Shown: positions 46,189-55,662 of the stretch, in pieces
Numbering within the stretch: position 1 is the first letter of the stretch
Layout of the letters: every line of letters starts with the position of its first letter
Origin: Lactobacillus colini
GTDB taxonomy: Bacteria > Bacillota > Bacilli > Lactobacillales > Lactobacillaceae
Assembly (NCBI RefSeq): GCF_017874575.1
Contig: NZ_JAGGLU010000008.1
Location: 1-64,000 of the forward strand
Direction of reading: 5' to 3'
DNA: 64,000 bases
The notes under the pieces: generated by a model
Told to the model about the DNA's origin: nothing
The model's database searches: none
Seen by the model: the letters and a program-made list of their open reading frames with translations, nothing else
Translations under genes and position numbers: made by a program

Positions 46189-48525
46189 ATGCTACAGCTT
46201 AAGCACTTAATGAAAACATACCAAGTAGGCGACACCGTTACACATGCATTAGATGATGTGTCAATCAACTTCCGCAATCACGAGTTTGTCGCTATTTTAG
46301 GACCAAGTGGGTCCGGTAAGACAACCATGTTAAATGTAATTGGTGGCCTTGATCAATATGATAGTGGTGACATTATCATCAATGGCAAATCAACCAAAAA
46401 CTTTTCACAGACCGATTGGGATGCTTACCGTAACAATACAGTGGGTTTTATCTTTCAAAATTACAATTTAATATCTCATCTTTCAATTATTGAAAATGTC
46501 GAATTAGGTATGACCTTATCCGGCGTTGATAGCAAAACCCGTCACCAAAAAGCAATTGATGCCCTAAAGCGCGTTGGCTTAGGTGATCACCTACAAAAAA
46601 ATCCCAACCAATTATCCGGCGGTCAAATGCAAAGAGTAGCTATTGCCCGGGCAATAGCCAATGACCCAGATATCTTACTCTGCGATGAGCCAACAGGTGC
46701 CTTAGATACTAAGACTAGTGTTGAAATTATGAAGCTAATCAAAGAATTGAGCAAGGATAAGCTAGTTATCATGGTTACCCATAATCCTGAATTAGCTCAA
46801 GAATATGCTAGTCGGACAGTCCACTTCCAAGATGGTAAAATTCTTAGCGACTCCAATAAATTCACTCCTGATAAAGACATTAAGGATAGCTTCAACTTAA
46901 TCAAGACTAAAATGTCTTACCTCAATGCCTTAAAGCTTAGCTTTACTAATATTATGACTAAGAAGGGGCGGACTTTTTTAACAGCTTTTGCTTCTAGTAT
47001 TGGGATTATTGGGATCGCCATTGTTCTTGCCTTATCTAATGGCTTTCAAAAGCAAATTGACCAGACCCAGACTAAGACTTTGTCTAAATTTCCAATCTCA
47101 ATTTCAACAATTGCAACAGATTTAGATCCTGCTCAAAGAAGCAAGGATTCCGATAAAAATGTTAAAAATAAAGGCTTTTTAATTGCTGCTAAGCCTGATA
47201 ATGAAAAAAATATCCACGAAAACAAAATCACTCAAAATTACATTAACTATATCAAAAAGATTAACCCAAATTACGCTAATAATATTTCCTATATTCGTAG
47301 TGTCCAGTTAAACTTATTGTCAAATAATGCTGGCAAGATTAAGAGGATTCAATTCTCTACTTTAAATAATAGCGGTAGTTCCTTAGTTAATGCCCAAAGC
47401 CAGGGAATGGCTAGTGTTGGGATCAATTCAAGCGTCTTTCCTACTAGCTTAGATCAAAGTAAGGGATCCTTTTTAAAGAATAATTATCAACTGCTCTCTG
47501 GTAATTGGCCAAGTTCTAAAAACGATGTAGTCCTAGTCTTAAACAATAAGAATGAAGCCAACCTAAACTCACTTAAAAACCTTGGCTTAGATATCAAAGA
47601 TGGTGAAAAGATCAACTTCAAGAAATTAGTTGGCAAGACCTTCAAGTTAATTTCTAATAATGATTACTACCAACAGCTCCCTACTGGCAACTTCGTGCCA
47701 AATAAGTTGACTAAGTCTCTATATAACAAGGGCCGCACAATTACCTTAACCGGAGTTATCCGCAGCAAGAATAATTCACAAATGGCCTTGCTAGATAATA
47801 GTATTGCCTATAGCGATGCCTTAAGTGAAGCAGTCATCAAAGAAAATAAAAACTCTAACATTGTCAAAGCGCAAAAGAAGAGTTCTACTAATGTTATGAC
47901 CAATCAAGCAATGAATGAAACTGAAAAAGCGCAATTCATTGCCAGCATCGGCGGCTCAAGCATCCCTAACACAATCCTAATCTACCCCAACTCATTTAAC
48001 TCTAAAGATAAGGTTCTAAACTACTTAGACAAGTGGAATAAGGGCAAAGCTAAAAAAGATAAAATTGTCTACACTGATATGTCAGGTACTGTAACCAAGC
48101 TGACCGGTGGATTACTTAGCGGTATTACCGATGTTTTAGTTGCCTTTGCAGCAATTTCATTAATTACTTCTATGATTATGATTGGTATCTTGACCTACAC
48201 CTCTGTGCTTGAAAGAACCAAGGAAATCGGTATCCTCAAGGCCCTCGGTGCTAGAAAACGTGACATCACGCGTGTATTTGATGCCGAAACCTTTATCTTG
48301 GGTGTCTTTTCGGGAGCCTTAGGAATCTTGATCGCCTACTTGCTCACCTTCCCTATCAATTCGGTTCTGTATTACATAACTGACATGACAAATGTTGCTC
48401 AGTTGAACCCGACCCACGCACTAGCTTTAATCATTATTTCTACAATTCTTACCCTCCTCGGTGGCCATATTCCAGCCCGAATCGCTGCTAAAAAAGATGC
48501 CGCAATTGCTCTGAGAAGTGAATAA
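46189..48525 (+). CDS. MacB-like ABC transporter with ATPase and FtsX-type permease fused
   Basis: 778 residues. ATPase domain 1-225 (GPSGSGKTTML, LSGGQMQRVAIARAI, ILLCDEPTGALD), first helix near 263-285, large extracellular domain (about 300-640), three C-terminal helices with ERTKEIGILKALGARKRDI. Mechanotransducing exporter type; in lactobacilli linked to peptide or lipid handling. AAAGGAG before the ATG; a terminator follows. Independent of the DUF218 gene except for 50-base spacing. Confidence 0.93.
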   Translation: MLQLKHLMKTYQVGDTVTHALDDVSINFRNHEFVAILGPSGSGKTTMLNVIGGLDQYDSGDIIINGKSTKNFSQTDWDAYRNNTVGFIFQNYNLISHLSIIENVELGMTLSGVDSKTRHQKAIDALKRVGLGDHLQKNPNQLSGGQMQRVAIARAIANDPDILLCDEPTGALDTKTSVEIMKLIKELSKDKLVIMVTHNPELAQEYASRTVHFQDGKILSDSNKFTPDKDIKDSFNLIKTKMSYLNALKLSFTNIMTKKGRTFLTAFASSIGIIGIAIVLALSNGFQKQIDQTQTKTLSKFPISISTIATDLDPAQRSKDSDKNVKNKGFLIAAKPDNEKNIHENKITQNYINYIKKINPNYANNISYIRSVQLNLLSNNAGKIKRIQFSTLNNSGSSLVNAQSQGMASVGINSSVFPTSLDQSKGSFLKNNYQLLSGNWPSSKNDVVLVLNNKNEANLNSLKNLGLDIKDGEKINFKKLVGKTFKLISNNDYYQQLPTGNFVPNKLTKSLYNKGRTITLTGVIRSKNNSQMALLDNSIAYSDALSEAVIKENKNSNIVKAQKKSSTNVMTNQAMNETEKAQFIASIGGSSIPNTILIYPNSFNSKDKVLNYLDKWNKGKAKKDKIVYTDMSGTVTKLTGGLLSGITDVLVAFAAISLITSMIMIGILTYTSVLERTKEIGILKALGARKRDITRVFDAETFILGVFSGALGILIAYLLTFPINSVLYYITDMTNVAQLNPTHALALIIISTILTLLGGHIPARIAAKKDAAIALRSE

Positions 48526-48530
48526 AAACG

Positions 48531-48557
48531 AGATGTGCTTATACGCACATCTTTTTT
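48531..48557 (+). terminator. terminator of the MacB-like gene
   Basis: AGATGTGC/GCACATCT followed by TTTTTT. Confidence 0.85.
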
Positions 48558-48734
48558 ATTGTTCGTATAATATCTATTTATTATTATTTATTTCTGTTAA
48601 AAAGTCTAGCACATGATATTTTTACGTACTTTGTATCACATTTTATCTGTTATTGTTAATATTTTACATTGAATTTTATGATTTTTCATTTTATACTTTA
48701 ATCATCCACTACAAAAAAATATTCGGAGGATAAA

Positions 48735-49673
48735 ATGAAGCTCAAAAAAATATTTTTAGCCGCGGTAGCATTATTAGCAGCCGTTACTGTAACTGCTTGT
48801 TCTAATAATCAAGCTAGCTCTAATAAGGAGAAAAGTTATACCCCTAAAGAGTTAACTGTTCAATTCGTCCCTAGCGTACAAGCTTCTAAGCTGGAAGCTA
48901 AGGCTAAGCCATTGGAAGGATTATTGAAGAAGCAACTAGGTATCCCAGTACACGTTTCAGTATCGACTGATAACTCAGCCTTAATTGAAGCAATGGCATC
49001 CAAAAAAATTGATGTTGGCTTCTTGCCACCTGATGCCTATGTTGTTGCCCACAAGCGCAAGGTTGCCGACGTTTTACTTCAAGCTCAACGTTATGGCTAC
49101 AATGAACCTAGCGGTCTACCTAATAAGACCCTGATGAATAAATATCGGGCTGAAATAGTAGTTAAAAAAGGCTCTAAAATTAAATCTTGGAGAGATTTAA
49201 AAGGTAAAAAGATCGCCATCCAAGATCCTACTTCAACTTCTGGTTACGTTTACCCGATTGCAGAGCTATATAAAAAGGGCCTAAATGTACCTAAAGAATG
49301 TAAGTTAGTCAATGTTAAGGGTCATGACCAAGCCGTCCTTTCTGTTTATAATGGAGATGTCGATGCAGCATTCATCTTTTCAGATGCCCGCCCTCTAGCA
49401 GCTAAGGATGAACCTAAGGTCATGACTCAGGTTGTGCCAATCTATTTCACCAACTATATTCCTAATGATACAATCTCAGTCCGTAGCGATATGTCCCCTA
49501 AATTCAGAAAAAAGCTCGCACAAGCCTTTAAGAATATTGCTAAATCTAAGAAAGGAAAGCAGATCTTAGAGAATATCTATTCTCACTATGGCTACACTGA
49601 TTCTAAAGATTCTAACTTTAATATTGTTCGTGAATACGAAAAAATTGCTAAAAAAGCAACCGACTCTAAATAA
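48735..49673 (+). CDS. PhnD-like phosphate/phosphonate-binding lipoprotein
   Basis: 312 residues. Lipoprotein signal with lipobox TVTAC (Cys22). The mature part is the PhnD fold: LTVQFVPSVQASKLEAKAKPLEGLLKKQLG, DVGFLPPDAYVVA, IQDPTSTSGYVYP, DVDAAFIFSDARP. It would bind a phosphonate or phosphate-like anion for import, but no phnC/phnE genes adjoin it. GGAGG before the ATG; own terminator after it. Confidence 0.88.
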   Translation: MKLKKIFLAAVALLAAVTVTACSNNQASSNKEKSYTPKELTVQFVPSVQASKLEAKAKPLEGLLKKQLGIPVHVSVSTDNSALIEAMASKKIDVGFLPPDAYVVAHKRKVADVLLQAQRYGYNEPSGLPNKTLMNKYRAEIVVKKGSKIKSWRDLKGKKIAIQDPTSTSGYVYPIAELYKKGLNVPKECKLVNVKGHDQAVLSVYNGDVDAAFIFSDARPLAAKDEPKVMTQVVPIYFTNYIPNDTISVRSDMSPKFRKKLAQAFKNIAKSKKGKQILENIYSHYGYTDSKDSNFNIVREYEKIAKKATDSK

Positions 49674-49690
49674 CTTGCAGTCAATTGCCA

Positions 49691-49717
49691 ATGGACAGGT
49701 TTTCCTGTCCATTTTTT
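49691..49717 (+). terminator. terminator after the PhnD-like gene
   Basis: ATGGACAGG/CCTGTCCAT plus T run. Confidence 0.85.
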
Positions 49718-49763
49718 GTGCAAAAATTATATACTATAATAAAAAGTAATAAGGATCTTTAAC

Positions 49764-50828
49764 ATGAAACATAACTTCTTTAAATTAATTGCTAGTATTT
49801 TAATTGTCACTTGCACAATACTTATCTCCAGTTGTTCTACAAGACATCATAGCACTCACAGCCATCACGCTAGTCCCAGTGTAGCTCTAGTTACTGATGC
49901 CTCAGATCCAAAGTCTAACCCCTATAATGCAGCAGCTATTAGTGGACTGACATCATATGCACGCAATCATAACCTTGAAAAAAGCAAGAACGGCTATGCA
50001 ATCTTTTCACCTAACTATAGTAGCGAAATTTATAGTCTAGTAGACCAAGCTGCACAAAAAAACTTCCACTTAGTCATTGGCTTGGGTAATTCCCTCCAAA
50101 ATGCTATTAAGGATAATGCTAAACTCTACCCCAAGACTAACTTTGCAATCGTTGATAGCAACCTCACTGGTCAAAAGAATATTGCTAATATCAAATTTGC
50201 TAGCCAAGAAGCCGCTTATTTAGCAGGTATTATTGCCGCAAAAACCACAAAATCTAAGGTGATTGGCTTTATTGGTGGCACTAGTCAAGGCTCAGCTAAG
50301 TTCGAACGTGGCTTTAGCCAAGGTATTCAATTTCAAGCTAAAAAAGATAATACTAAAATTAAAATCTTAGCTCAAAATGCTAAAACATTCTCTAATCCCA
50401 AGATTGGACAAACTATTGCCCAGGAAATGTATCGCAAAAAAGCCGATATTATCTTCGCTGCTGCCGGAGACACTGGCAATGGTGTATTTACTGCTGCCAA
50501 GACAATTAATCAAGCTAATCCTGTCAACAAAAAAGTCTGGGTCATCGGTGTTGACGCAGACCAAACAAGTCAAGGTAACTACTATGCTAAAGGCGGTCAA
50601 AAATCCAACTTTACCCTAACATCAGTTACTAATAATATCGGTTTAGCAATTAAAGAAATTGCTACTAAGAGCTACCAAAATAAGTTTCCTCAAAATAAAA
50701 CCCTAACTTACACCCTAAAAAATAATGGGGTTGGTATCGTTCAGACTAGCAATATTCCCTACAATACCTGGATAGCAGCACAAAAAGCCCGCCAAGATAT
50801 CTTAGATGGCAAGCTCAAAATAAAATAA
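49764..50828 (+). CDS. BMP-family (nucleoside-binding) lipoprotein
   Basis: 354 residues. Lipobox LISSC (Cys24), then a histidine-rich stretch (RHHSTHSHHA) and a BMP domain: VALVTDASDPKSNPYNAAAISGL, HLVIGLGNSLQNAI, NFAIVDSN, VIGFIGG, ADIIFAAAGDTGNG, VWVIGVDADQTSQG. BMP/BmpA lipoproteins bind purine nucleosides for ABC import; no ABC genes adjoin. The His cluster could bind metal. Confidence 0.9.
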   Translation: MKHNFFKLIASILIVTCTILISSCSTRHHSTHSHHASPSVALVTDASDPKSNPYNAAAISGLTSYARNHNLEKSKNGYAIFSPNYSSEIYSLVDQAAQKNFHLVIGLGNSLQNAIKDNAKLYPKTNFAIVDSNLTGQKNIANIKFASQEAAYLAGIIAAKTTKSKVIGFIGGTSQGSAKFERGFSQGIQFQAKKDNTKIKILAQNAKTFSNPKIGQTIAQEMYRKKADIIFAAAGDTGNGVFTAAKTINQANPVNKKVWVIGVDADQTSQGNYYAKGGQKSNFTLTSVTNNIGLAIKEIATKSYQNKFPQNKTLTYTLKNNGVGIVQTSNIPYNTWIAAQKARQDILDGKLKIK

Positions 50829-50839
50829 CTATCTAAAAG

Positions 50840-50880
50840 GACTAGAGTCAATAATTATCAATTGGCTCTAGTCTTTTTTT
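50840..50880. terminator. terminator between the BMP lipoprotein and aldo/keto reductase genes
   Basis: GACTAGAG(T)/(C)TCTAGTC hairpin with seven T on the plus strand, between convergent genes. Confidence 0.8.
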
Positions 50881-51709
50881 AAATCATTTCAAGTGGCTGC
50901 TTAGTAGTTACTTGTGGAAAGTCCGCATTTAACAAGGCTAAATCCTCATCATTCAAGCTAATATCAAGCGCTGCCAGGTTATCTTTCATGTGTTTAATAC
51001 TGCTTGCCTTAGGAATCATTAAGACCTGCTTGCTTCTGAGCGTCCAAGCAAGCATTATCTGGTGCGGGGTTGCATGGTGGCGCCGTGCCACAATCTTGAG
51101 ATTATTAGTAATCCTAATCGTATCCCCGTTACCAGAATTAAATGGTGAATAGCCGATAAAGTTAACCCCGTGTTCTTGCTGCCACGGCAGTATGTCATAT
51201 TCTACTCCTCGCTTGGCAATATTATACAGATCTTCATTAGCAAAGCATTCACTGCCGCCGGGGACACTAAATAGCTCTTCCATATCAGCTACATCGAAAT
51301 TAGATACACCCCAATGTCTAATCAGGCCATCTTCTTGTAGTTCTTTTAGACCTTTGATCGTTTCAGATAGACGCTTGTGACCACGCCAATGCAATAAATA
51401 CAAGTCAACATAATCTGTACCCAATCGCTTTAAGCTAGCATCTAAGCTGCGCCGTTCAAGTTCTGGAGTTGCATGATAAGGGTAGAATTTGGTAATTAAG
51501 AATAACTGACTGCGATCATAGCCCCTAATTGCTTCTCCAATTAAGCTTTCACTAGCACCTTCGCCATACATTTCTGCAGTGTCTATAATCTTGATGCCAT
51601 GATCTAAGCCATAACGTAAGGTTGCAATTTCAGCTTTTTTCTTTTTGGGATCTTCACCTATTCCCCAGCTACCCATACCAAGTCCAGTAAGTTGCAAGCT
51701 ATCTTTCAT
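50879..51709 (-). CDS. aldo/keto reductase
   Basis: 276 residues, TIM-barrel AKR. Catalytic tetrad visible as D in IIDTAEMYGEG (with Y), K in FLITKFYP and H in LYLLHWRG. Late RSKQVLMIPKASS is the NADPH-binding strand. GAGGTG before the ATG. Substrate not known. Confidence 0.92.
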   Translation of the reverse strand: MKDSLQLTGLGMGSWGIGEDPKKKKAEIATLRYGLDHGIKIIDTAEMYGEGASESLIGEAIRGYDRSQLFLITKFYPYHATPELERRSLDASLKRLGTDYVDLYLLHWRGHKRLSETIKGLKELQEDGLIRHWGVSNFDVADMEELFSVPGGSECFANEDLYNIAKRGVEYDILPWQQEHGVNFIGYSPFNSGNGDTIRITNNLKIVARRHHATPHQIMLAWTLRSKQVLMIPKASSIKHMKDNLAALDISLNDEDLALLNADFPQVTTKQPLEMI

Positions 51710-51774
51710 CTTTTTTCACCTCAATTAGATTTTAACTCATTAAGAAAAAAACTCGTAATTTTATCAAATCAAAG

Positions 51775-51816
51775 TTGACTAGACCAATTTTATATTATAT
51801 AATGGACTAGACCAAT
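51775..51816 (+). promoter_or_regulatory. nagB promoter with two NagR-type dre operator sites
   Basis: TTGACT (51775-51780), 17 bases, TATAAT (51798-51803): a near-consensus promoter. GACTAGACCAAT occurs at 51777-51788 (over the -35) and at 51805-51816 (start region). This is the dre motif of the GntR-family NagR/YvoA repressor, released by glucosamine-6-P or GlcNAc-6-P. No nagR gene is in the window. Confidence 0.85.
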
Positions 51817-51842
51817 AAAGAGTACGAGGAGGTTTTTTGGAT

Positions 51843-52562
51843 ATGAAACTTATAATAACTAAAGATAGTATTGAAGGCGGAACTAAGGCTTTTGAACTTA
51901 TTAAGGACGCAATGGCGAACGGCGCTAAGACTCTCGGACTAGCAACTGGCTCAACCCCACTAGCAATGTATGATGCAATGTGCAAGAGTAGTTTAGACTT
52001 CTCTGAGATGATTAGTATTAACTTAGACGAATACTATGGCATTGACCCTACTAATGCACAGAGCTACCACTACTTCATGCAAAAGCACTTGTTCGACAAA
52101 AAGCCCTTCAAGCATTCCTATGTCCCTAATGGACTAGCTAAGGATATTGACCAAGAAGTTGACCGCTATAATCAAATCATTGCCCAAAATCCTATCGACC
52201 TGCAAATCCTAGGTATTGGACAAAACGGCCATATTGCCTTCAATGAGCCTGGCACACCATTTAACAGCTTAACTCATAAGGTGGACTTAACCGAAAGCAC
52301 AATTAAGGCTAACTCCCGCTTCTTTAAAGATGAAAGTGAAGTTCCTCATCAAGCAATCTGCATGGGAATCAAGTCTATTATGCACAGCAAGAAGATCGTA
52401 CTCATGGCCTTTGGCAAGGAAAAGCAAGACGCAATTAAAGCCTTGGTTGAAGGACCAATAACTGAACAAGTGCCTGCTTCAATCTTGCAAGACCACCCAG
52501 ATGTAACGGTTATCTGCGATGAAGCTGCTAGTGCTAAGTTAGATCCAAAATTTAAAAACTAA
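51843..52562 (+). CDS. nagB: glucosamine-6-phosphate deaminase
   Basis: 239 residues from ATG 51843 (GAGGAGG upstream; an in-frame TTG six bases earlier is not needed). Motifs [44 protein letters not shown]. Converts glucosamine-6-P to fructose-6-P and ammonia. Its promoter carries dre sites, linking it to amino-sugar availability. Confidence 0.97.
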   Translation: MKLIITKDSIEGGTKAFELIKDAMANGAKTLGLATGSTPLAMYDAMCKSSLDFSEMISINLDEYYGIDPTNAQSYHYFMQKHLFDKKPFKHSYVPNGLAKDIDQEVDRYNQIIAQNPIDLQILGIGQNGHIAFNEPGTPFNSLTHKVDLTESTIKANSRFFKDESEVPHQAICMGIKSIMHSKKIVLMAFGKEKQDAIKALVEGPITEQVPASILQDHPDVTVICDEAASAKLDPKFKN

Positions 52563-52587
52563 AATTCAAATTCAATATTTTTCCAAA

Positions 52588-52616
52588 AAAAGTCAGGCGA
52601 AAGCTTGACTTTTTTG
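52588..52616 (+). terminator. nagB terminator
   Basis: AGTCAGGC/GCTTGACT with a GAAA loop and T run. Confidence 0.85.
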
Positions 52617-52704
52617 TGTGGAACATTTTTTAAAAAGTTCTTGCTTAACCACAACATATCGTATTACACTTATTAAGCAAACTATATATTGTAGAAAGAA
52701 CGTG

Positions 52705-53349
52705 ATGACAGTTATTGTTTTAAGTGGGCCAATTGGAGCCGGTAAATCCAGTTTAACCAGTATTTTAGCTGAACACTTAGGTACGCAAGCATTTTACGAA
52801 GGCGTTGACACCAATCCAATCCTACCTTTATATTACAAGGACATGAAGCGGTATACCTTCTTGCTTAATACTTACCTGCTTAATCATCGTTTAGCACAAA
52901 TTAATCAAGCTATCCAAGATAAAAATAGTGTTTCTGATCGTTCGATCTATGAAGATGCGCTATTCTTTAAGATGAATGTCGATAATCAAATTGCCGATCC
53001 GACTGAATTTAAGATCTACGACAGCTTACTAGAGAATATGATGGAAGATACCCCAGGCAACCCTAGCAAGAAGCCTGATCTATTAATCTATATTCATGTA
53101 TCTTTAGATACAATGCTTGAACGCATTAAAAAGCGTGGTCGTTCATTTGAGCAACTTAATACCGATCCCAGCTTGAAAGACTACTATGCTAGGCTGCTTA
53201 AGTACTATGAACCTTGGTATGAGAATTACAATGCATCCCCTAAGATGGAGATTGACGGCAACAGCCTAGACTTCGTAGTCGACGAACAAGCCAAGCGCAA
53301 AGTTTTAGACAAAATTGATCAAAAGTTACACGAGATTGGTAACTTATAA
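52705..53349 (+). CDS. dak: deoxyadenosine kinase subunit
   Basis: 214 residues from ATG 52705 (AAGAACGTG context). P-loop [20 protein letters not shown], and the lid RIKKRGR. Matches the deoxyadenosine-kinase half of the heterodimeric deoxynucleoside kinase of L. acidophilus R-26 in length and order. It salvages deoxyadenosine to dAMP in a group lacking ribonucleotide reductase routes in some species. The dgk gene follows after 25 bases. Confidence 0.88.
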   Translation: MTVIVLSGPIGAGKSSLTSILAEHLGTQAFYEGVDTNPILPLYYKDMKRYTFLLNTYLLNHRLAQINQAIQDKNSVSDRSIYEDALFFKMNVDNQIADPTEFKIYDSLLENMMEDTPGNPSKKPDLLIYIHVSLDTMLERIKKRGRSFEQLNTDPSLKDYYARLLKYYEPWYENYNASPKMEIDGNSLDFVVDEQAKRKVLDKIDQKLHEIGNL

Positions 53350-53374
53350 GATTAAAATAAAAAGAAGGAACGTG

Positions 53375-54064
53375 ATGACAGTTATTGTTTTAAGCGGGCC
53401 AATTGGAGCCGGTAAATCCAGTTTAACCAGTATTTTATCCAAGTATTTAGATACTAAGCCATTTTACGAAAGTGTCGACGACAATCCTGTATTGCCACTC
53501 TTTTATGCAGATCCTGAGAAATACACTTTCTTATTGCAAGCTTACTTTTTAAACACACGCTTTCGTAGTATTAAGCGAGCTTTAGCTCAAGGTAACAATG
53601 TCTTAGACCGTTCAATTTATGAAGATGCCCTATTTTTCCAAATGAACGCTGACATTGGCCGTGCAACCCAAGAAGAAGTTGATACTTACTATGAACTCCT
53701 TAACAACATGATGTCTGAGATCAACCGCATGCCAAAAAAGAGCCCTGACCTCTTAGTTCACATTCATGTTTCCTACGATACTATGATTAAACGTATTCAA
53801 AAGCGTGGCCGCCCTTATGAACAATTAAGTTATGATGCCACACTTGAAGATTACTACAAGCGCTTGCTCCGCTACTACAAGCCATGGTATGAAAAATACG
53901 ACTACTCAGACAAGATGGTTATCGACGGCGACAAGTATGACTTTATGACTAATGAAGCAGACCGTGAAATTGTCTTAAAGATGATCGTTGATAAGCTTAA
54001 AGCTTGCGGCAAGTTGCCATTAGATTGGAATGAGTCAGTAAGCAAGGTAAAGATCGAAGCTTAA
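53375..54064 (+). CDS. dgk: deoxyguanosine kinase subunit
   Basis: 229 residues from ATG 53375 (GAAGGAACGTG). P-loop [29 protein letters not shown]. The first 70 bases of dak and dgk, including the region before the ATG, are almost identical (one difference), while the rest diverges; the known R-26 pair shares its N-terminus in the same way. Forms the heterodimer with Dak. Assignment of dak and dgk to first and second gene rests on length and order. Confidence 0.85.
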   Translation: MTVIVLSGPIGAGKSSLTSILSKYLDTKPFYESVDDNPVLPLFYADPEKYTFLLQAYFLNTRFRSIKRALAQGNNVLDRSIYEDALFFQMNADIGRATQEEVDTYYELLNNMMSEINRMPKKSPDLLVHIHVSYDTMIKRIQKRGRPYEQLSYDATLEDYYKRLLRYYKPWYEKYDYSDKMVIDGDKYDFMTNEADREIVLKMIVDKLKACGKLPLDWNESVSKVKIEA

Positions 54065-54070
54065 TTTTTA

Positions 54071-54106
54071 ATCAGTTTCCACTTTAGGTGGGGGCTGATT
54101 TTTTAT
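54071..54106 (+). terminator. dak-dgk terminator
   Basis: ATCAG..CCAC/GTGG..CTGAT hairpin plus six T. Confidence 0.8.
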
Positions 54107-54151
54107 TTTTATAAATATTGATTAACTATAATTCAAATTATTTTTATAATA

Positions 54152-54224
54152 ATTCGTATTTACAATTAAAAATAAGAATGATAAACTAACTTAGTAATGC
54201 CATTGAGTATTAAATACGAACATT
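54152..54224 (+). promoter_or_regulatory. PurBox-like inverted pair upstream of the purine permease
   Basis: AAATACGAACATT (54212-54224) fits the lactic acid bacterial PurBox AWWWCCGAACWWT with one mismatch; ATTCGTATTT (54152-54161) is an inverted partial copy. PurR control of a purine permease is plausible. No purine riboswitch was found here. Confidence 0.5.
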
Positions 54225-54242
54225 ACTCGTTTGGAGGAAAAT

Positions 54243-55550
54243 ATGAATTTTATTAGTAAGTACTTTAAGCTTGATAACTTAAATACTAATGTCAGAACCG
54301 AATTTTTAGCAGGGTTAACTACCTTTATCAGTATGTCCTATATCCTATTCGTTAACCCTAGTGTCTTAGGCGCCAGCGGCATGGATACTGGTGCTGTCTT
54401 CACCGCAACTGCACTTGCTTCGGCATTGGGTACTGCCATTATGGGGATTGTTGCCAATTATCCAATTGGTGAAGCTCCAGCCCTAGGGATTAACGCCTTC
54501 TTCGCTTACACCGTTTGTGTAGGGATGAAGGTGTCTTGGCAGACTGCATTAGCTAGTGTGTTCGTTGCTTCAGTGCTCTTTATTATCATCACAGCCTTGA
54601 AGTTACGTGAGAAGATTATTGACTCTATCCCAGCTGACTTAAAGTTCGCTATCTCTTCAGGTATTGGTTTATTTATTGCCTTCTTAGGTTTACAGAATGG
54701 TGGCTTAATTGTAGCTAACAAGTCTACTTTAGTTGGATTGGGTTCACTTCATAACCCTCTTGTCTGGATTACAATCTTTGGTTTGTTTGTCACAATTGTC
54801 TTAATGATTATGAATGTTCCTGGTGCGATCTTCATTGGGATGGTTGCTGCTTCAATCTTTGGTATCTGTACCGGTCAAATTGATCTTCCTCATAAGATTG
54901 TTTCAATGGCACCTAGCCTAGCACCAACCTTTGGCCAAGCGGTATTTCATCTAAAGGATATTAATTCACTACAAATGGTAGTCGTTGTACTTACTTTCTT
55001 ACTTGTTACCTTCTTTGATACTGCCGGTACATTGATTGGTTTAGCCCAACAAGCTGGTTTCATGAAAGATAACAAGATGCCACGTGTTGGTAAGGCATTG
55101 GCTTCAGATTCAACAGCCATGTTATTTGGGTCATTGTTTGGTACTTCTCCTGTTGGTGCCTTCGTTGAATCAAGTTCTGGTATTGCCGTTGGTGGTCGGT
55201 CTGGCTTAACAGCAGTCTTCGTAGCAATCTTTTTCTTAATTTCAATGATCTTTAGCCCCTTACTTGGTGTCTTTACTACCCAAGTTACTGCTCCAGCTTT
55301 AATTATAGTAGGAGTTTTAATGGCACAAAACACTGCCCATATCCACTGGAGCAAACTTGAAATTGCCGTTCCTTCCTTCCTTATCTTAATTGGAATGCCA
55401 CTTGCTTATAGTATTTCTGATGGACTTGCTTGGGGAATGATTACTTACCCAATCTGTATGGTTGCTGCTAAGCGCGGTAAGGAAGTTACCCCAATGATGT
55501 GGGTCTTGTTCGTAGTTTTCTTAATTTTCTTATGGGTTTTGAATTTTTAG
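54243..55550 (+). CDS. NCS2-family purine permease (hypoxanthine/guanine, PbuG/AzgA-like)
   Basis: 435 residues from ATG 54243 (GGAGGAAAAT). Thirteen to fourteen hydrophobic segments, N-terminal NVRTEFLAGLTTFISMSYILFVNP, GEAPALGINAFFAYTV, TFFDTAGTLIGLA and TSPVGAFVESSSGIAVGGRSGL are signature stretches of the AzgA-like NCS2 branch. Imports hypoxanthine, guanine or adenine. Adjacent to purine deoxynucleoside kinases, so a purine salvage cluster. Confidence 0.94.
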   Translation: MNFISKYFKLDNLNTNVRTEFLAGLTTFISMSYILFVNPSVLGASGMDTGAVFTATALASALGTAIMGIVANYPIGEAPALGINAFFAYTVCVGMKVSWQTALASVFVASVLFIIITALKLREKIIDSIPADLKFAISSGIGLFIAFLGLQNGGLIVANKSTLVGLGSLHNPLVWITIFGLFVTIVLMIMNVPGAIFIGMVAASIFGICTGQIDLPHKIVSMAPSLAPTFGQAVFHLKDINSLQMVVVVLTFLLVTFFDTAGTLIGLAQQAGFMKDNKMPRVGKALASDSTAMLFGSLFGTSPVGAFVESSSGIAVGGRSGLTAVFVAIFFLISMIFSPLLGVFTTQVTAPALIIVGVLMAQNTAHIHWSKLEIAVPSFLILIGMPLAYSISDGLAWGMITYPICMVAAKRGKEVTPMMWVLFVVFLIFLWVLNF

Positions 55551-55593
55551 TCTAGTAATCAATACATACATATTCTATAATATCTATAGTTTA

Positions 55594-55620
55594 AGAGTCC
55601 TTTGCGTAGGGGCTCTTTTT
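55594..55620 (+). terminator. purine permease terminator
   Basis: AGAGTCC/GGGGCTCT followed by TTTTT. Confidence 0.8.
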
Positions 55621-55662
55621 AGTTTGTCAATAAAACAACAGAAAGTAGAAAAATTATCGAAA

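Noticed and set aside
48600-48734. Pho-box-type repeats before the PhnD-like gene.
   Set aside because: AT-rich ACATT/ACATG motifs occur but without a regular 11-base step; too weak to call.
54107-54242. Purine riboswitch before the purine permease.
   Set aside because: No purine-aptamer core was found; the inverted PurBox-like pair explains the region better.
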